Notes under the pieces: generated by a model | Database searches by the model: none | Seen by the model: the letters and a program-made list of their open reading frames with translations, nothing else | Told to the model about the DNA's origin: nothing | Made by a program: the position numbers and the translations under genes | Shown: positions 4,778-7,343 of the stretch, piece after piece | How the letters are laid out: every line of letters begins with the position of its first letter | Position numbering within the stretch: position 1 is the stretch's first letter | Source of the DNA: an uncultured bacterium | GTDB taxonomy: Bacteria; Methylomirabilota; Methylomirabilia; Rokubacteriales; CSP1-6 | Length of the DNA stretch: 7,343 nt | Reading direction: 5' to 3' | NCBI GenBank assembly: GCA_946479205.1 | Contig: CAMLFJ010000156.1 | Coordinates: 1-7,343, forward strand

Positions 4778-5950
4778 ATGACACGACGCGGATTGCTCCG
4801 GACCTCGCTCCTGCTGCTCCTCCTGATCGGGCTCGCGCGGCCGCCCGCCGCGCCGGCCCAGTGGGCGGTCTCCTCGAACGACGGCAAGGTCGTGCTCGAC
4901 AACGGGGTGGTCAAGGTGGTGCCCAACCCCGCGCCCGACACCGTGACCATCATCGATCTCGGCGTGACGCCGCCGAAGGTCGTCGCGGAGATTCCAGTGC
5001 CCGGCAGCGTGGTGGGCCCGCCGATGAGCGTGGCGATCACCCCCGATCAGGGGCTGGCGCTCGTGACCTCGTCGACGAAGAAGGACCCGGCGGACGTCAC
5101 CAAGACCGTCCCCGACAATCGCCTCAGCGTGGTGGACCTGCGCGCGACGCCGCCGGCGGTGATCGCGACGCTCCAGGCGGGGATGGGCGCGGCGGGCGTC
5201 TCGATCAATCGCCAGGGCACGCTCGCGCTGGTGGCCAATCGCGCCGAGGGCACCGTGTCCGTGTTCACGATCCAGGGCAAGACCGTCGCGCCCTCGAGCG
5301 TGGTGCGCCTGGGAGACGACAAGTCGGGGCCGAGCCAGCCCGCCTTCACCCGCGACGGCCGGGCCGCGCTCGTCACGCGCGACGGGGACAGCTACATCTC
5401 GATTCTCACCGTGGACGGCACCAAGGTGGAGCACAGCAAGCGCGACCTGAGCGCGGGGATGCGCCCGTACGGGCTCGACGTCAGCGCCGACGGGTCGATC
5501 GCGGTGGTGGCGAACATCGGGCGGGGCAACGGCGACAACGACACGGTGAGCGTGATCGACCTGCAGGCGCAGCCGTTCCGGGTGGTGGAGACGGTGGTGG
5601 TCGGCCAGACGCCCGAGGGCATCGCGCTATCGCCCGACGGGAAGCTATGCGCGGTGGTGGTGATGAACGGCAGCAACAAGCCGCGGGAATCGCCCTTCTA
5701 CAACCCCAACGGCAAGCTGCTGCTCTACCGGGTAGACGGCACGAAGCTCGTGCCCGCGGCCGCCGCGTGGATCGGGCGCTGGTCGCAGGGGATCGCGTTC
5801 TCCGCGGACAGCCGGACGATCCTGGTCCAGAACATGGGTGACGCGAACATCCAGGTGTTCCGGTGGGACGGATCGAACCTTCAAGATACCGGGCAGCGCA
5901 TCAAGACCGCCGGCGGACCCGCCGGCATCCGCACCCCCGCCCGCCCGTAA
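4778..5950 (+). CDS. Secreted YVTN/YncE-like beta-propeller protein
   Basis: Predicted exported protein of 390 residues. Residues 1-27 form a signal peptide: MTRRGLLR, a leucine-rich core, and probable cleavage after APA (25-27). TRRGLLR also resembles a twin-arginine motif, so Sec or Tat export is possible. The rest consists of repeats of about 45-60 residues, each with a strand such as TVTIIDL, RLSVVDL, TVSVFTI, YISILTV, TVSVIDL, KLLLYRV or NIQVFRW followed by (A/S/G)-(I/V/F)-(S/T)-x-(D/Q)-(G/S). That is about seven sets, as in a seven-bladed propeller of the YVTN/lactonase-like class. No catalytic residues are evident; such proteins often serve as periplasmic binding scaffolds. The ATG at 4778 is chosen because AGGGGAGGG (4765-4773) lies 4 nt upstream and the signal peptide begins there. 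An in-frame ATG at 4724 would add 18 residues before the signal and overlaps the -10 box. The gene converges on a GGDEF-EAL gene; a functional link is not shown. Confidence 0.88.
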   Translation: MTRRGLLRTSLLLLLLIGLARPPAAPAQWAVSSNDGKVVLDNGVVKVVPNPAPDTVTIIDLGVTPPKVVAEIPVPGSVVGPPMSVAITPDQGLALVTSSTKKDPADVTKTVPDNRLSVVDLRATPPAVIATLQAGMGAAGVSINRQGTLALVANRAEGTVSVFTIQGKTVAPSSVVRLGDDKSGPSQPAFTRDGRAALVTRDGDSYISILTVDGTKVEHSKRDLSAGMRPYGLDVSADGSIAVVANIGRGNGDNDTVSVIDLQAQPFRVVETVVVGQTPEGIALSPDGKLCAVVVMNGSNKPRESPFYNPNGKLLLYRVDGTKLVPAAAAWIGRWSQGIAFSADSRTILVQNMGDANIQVFRWDGSNLQDTGQRIKTAGGPAGIRTPARP

Positions 5951-5958
5951 GGGAGTCC

Positions 5959-5993
5959 GAGGCTCGGAGGGGGGCTGACCCCCTCCGAGCTTC
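5959..5993. terminator. Stem-loop between convergent genes, probable bidirectional terminator
   Basis: The arms GCTCGGAGGGGG (5962-5973) and CCCCCTCCGAGC (5979-5990) are exact inverted copies around a 5-nt GCTGA loop. The stem extends outward to 5959/5993 with one G-T pair, giving 15 bp. It lies between the propeller stop (5948-5950) and the stop of the convergent GGDEF-EAL gene (5994-5996), whose last base it touches. Only a weak TTCCT follows on the + strand and no T run on the - strand. The perfect core serves both directions equally. Confidence 0.7.
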
Positions 5994-7343
5994 CTAGCGT
6001 CCGTTGGAGGCGGGGGCGCCGTTCATCAACAAGGGGCTCGGCGGGTGCTGCCCGCCCCACGGCGCGGTGGTCACCAGCAGGGCGGGCACGCGGTCGCTCG
6101 GCATCGGCTTCGCGAAGTAGTAGCCCTGGCCGTGGTCGCAGCCGAGCGCGCGGAGGTGCTCGAGCTGGTCCGCGCTCTCGATCCCCTCGGCGGTCACCGA
6201 GAGGCCGAGGCTCTTGGCCACCGTGATGACCGCGCGCACGATCGCGCTGTCCTCCACGTTCTGGCCGATGCCCTTCACGAACGATCGGTCGACCTTGAGC
6301 GTGTCCACCGGGAAACGCTTGAGGTAGCCGAGCGACGAGTAGCCGGTCCCGAAGTCGTCGATGGCGAGCTGCACCCCGAGCGCCTTCAGCGCTTCCAGCT
6401 TGGCCAGGGTGGTCGGCGCGTCGTGCATGACCACCGTCTCGGTGATCTCGAGCCGCAGCGCGCCCGGCTCGAGACGCGTCTCCCGCAGGACCGCCGCGAT
6501 CTCCTCCACGAGGCCGGGCTGCTGCAGCTGCCGCGCGGAGAGGTTCACGCTGATCGCGAGGGCCATCCCCGGCGTGGCGAGCTGCCACTGGCGCGTCTGG
6601 CGGCAGGCTTCGTGGAGCACCCAGCGCCCGAGGGGCACGATGAGCCCGGTCTCCTCGGAGAGGCCCACGAAGTCGCCGGGGAAGAGCAGGCCCCGCTGCG
6701 GATGTTTCCAGCGGACCAGCGCCTCCATCTCCACGATGCGCCCGGTCGGGAGCTCGAGGATCGGCTGGTAGTGCAGGACGAACTCCCCCCGCGCGACCGC
6801 GTTGCGCAGGTCGAGCTCGAGGTCCATGCGCTCCTGCGCGGGCGCGTTCATGCTCTTGTCGAAGATCTCGTAGCGCGCCTTGCCCTTGCCCTTGGCGTGG
6901 TACATGGCGAGGTCGGCGTCGCGCAGGATGTCCTCGGGGGTCATCCGCCGGGCCGTGCTCATCGCGATCCCGATGCTCACCGTGATGACGACCTCGCGGC
7001 CCTCGACGGTGAACGGCTGCTGCAGCTCGCCGGTGAGCCGGTCCGCGACCGACGCGGGCGCTTTGTCGTCCTTGACGTCCTCGATCAGGATCGCGAACTC
7101 GTCGCCGCCCAGCCGGGCGATGGTGTCCTCGGGACGCAGGCAGGCGGCCAGGCGCTGGCTGACCCCGATGAGGAGCTGATCGCCCACGCCGTGCCCCAGG
7201 CTGTCGTTGACCACCTTGAACCGGTCGAGGTCCAGGAAGAGCACCGCGAGCTGCTCGCCGCGCCGCTCGGTGCGGGTGAGGGCGTGCGCGAGGCGGTCCA
7301 TGAACAGCGAGCGATTCGGCAGGCTGGTGAGCGAGTCGCGGAA
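5994..7343 (-). CDS. GGDEF-EAL cyclic-di-GMP enzyme, 5'-partial
   Basis: Signalling enzyme that makes (GGDEF) and/or degrades (EAL) cyclic-di-GMP. The frame is open to the right edge; 449 residues are visible, starting at DSLTSLPNR, the usual opening of a GGDEF domain, so all upstream sensor or membrane regions lie outside the window. ATG at 7301 lies inside the domain and is not the start. The GGDEF motif is intact (visible residues 79-83), with RPED (70-73) five residues before it, the inhibitory-site form RxxD. The EAL domain (about 178-425) keeps EAL (207-209), Asn267 in VNLSA, Glu299 in LEITET, Asp329-Asp330 in DDFGTGYSSL, Lys350 in LKVDR and Glu386 in TAEGIE. Both active sites therefore look competent; which one dominates cannot be read from sequence. 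A tail of about 25 residues rich in Pro, Gly and Ala ends the protein. The gene converges on the propeller gene with a shared stem-loop between them. Confidence 0.95.
   Translation of the reverse strand, partial: FRDSLTSLPNRSLFMDRLAHALTRTERRGEQLAVLFLDLDRFKVVNDSLGHGVGDQLLIGVSQRLAACLRPEDTIARLGGDEFAILIEDVKDDKAPASVADRLTGELQQPFTVEGREVVITVSIGIAMSTARRMTPEDILRDADLAMYHAKGKGKARYEIFDKSMNAPAQERMDLELDLRNAVARGEFVLHYQPILELPTGRIVEMEALVRWKHPQRGLLFPGDFVGLSEETGLIVPLGRWVLHEACRQTRQWQLATPGMALAISVNLSARQLQQPGLVEEIAAVLRETRLEPGALRLEITETVVMHDAPTTLAKLEALKALGVQLAIDDFGTGYSSLGYLKRFPVDTLKVDRSFVKGIGQNVEDSAIVRAVITVAKSLGLSVTAEGIESADQLEHLRALGCDHGQGYYFAKPMPSDRVPALLVTTAPWGGQHPPSPLLMNGAPASNGR

Overview
The window is GC-rich bacterial DNA (roughly 70% G+C by eye) with strong G/C preference at third codon positions. 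It is densely packed with genes of ordinary free-living metabolism and signalling. No phage, insertion-sequence, CRISPR, tRNA or rRNA genes are visible. The style (high GC, stand-alone metabolic genes, GGDEF-EAL signalling, a periplasmic beta-propeller) fits a soil or subsurface lineage such as Rokubacteria/Methylomirabilota or a high-GC proteobacterium. That placement is an impression only; no marker gene is present.

Left block (1-3021, all + strand): a beta-hydroxyacid dehydrogenase missing only a few N-terminal residues; then, after an 88-nt gap with a promoter-like box and small hairpins, a tight trio: a Bcp-type peroxiredoxin, a type I phosphoribosyltransferase with an unusual N-terminal extension (GTG start 7 nt after the bcp stop), and a dienelactone-hydrolase family enzyme 31 nt further on. 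The trio looks like one transcription unit. A 42-nt near-perfect inverted repeat fills the gap between it and the next, convergent gene.

Middle block (3022-4705): a solitary ParB-like DNA-binding protein on the - strand (ParB/Srx fold, helix-turn-helix region, C-terminal four-cysteine zinc ribbon), divergent from a hotdog-fold acyl-CoA thioesterase on the + strand. The ParB-like gene carries a 24-bp near-palindrome inside its coding sequence. The thioesterase has a good promoter and Shine-Dalgarno sequence, but no ATG/GTG/TTG/CTG codon lies where its conserved N-terminus requires a start; an ATC sits at the right place.

Right block (4706-7343): a secreted YVTN/YncE-like beta-propeller with its own promoter-like box, converging on a GGDEF-EAL cyclic-di-GMP enzyme (- strand, running off the right edge). 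The two are separated by a strong stem-loop that probably terminates both.

There is no unmistakable new multi-gene system here. The best leads are the ParB-like protein with its internal palindrome, the apparent AUC start of the thioesterase, the extended phosphoribosyltransferase co-transcribed with a peroxiredoxin and a hydrolase, and the habit of filling tail-to-tail gaps with exact stem-loops.
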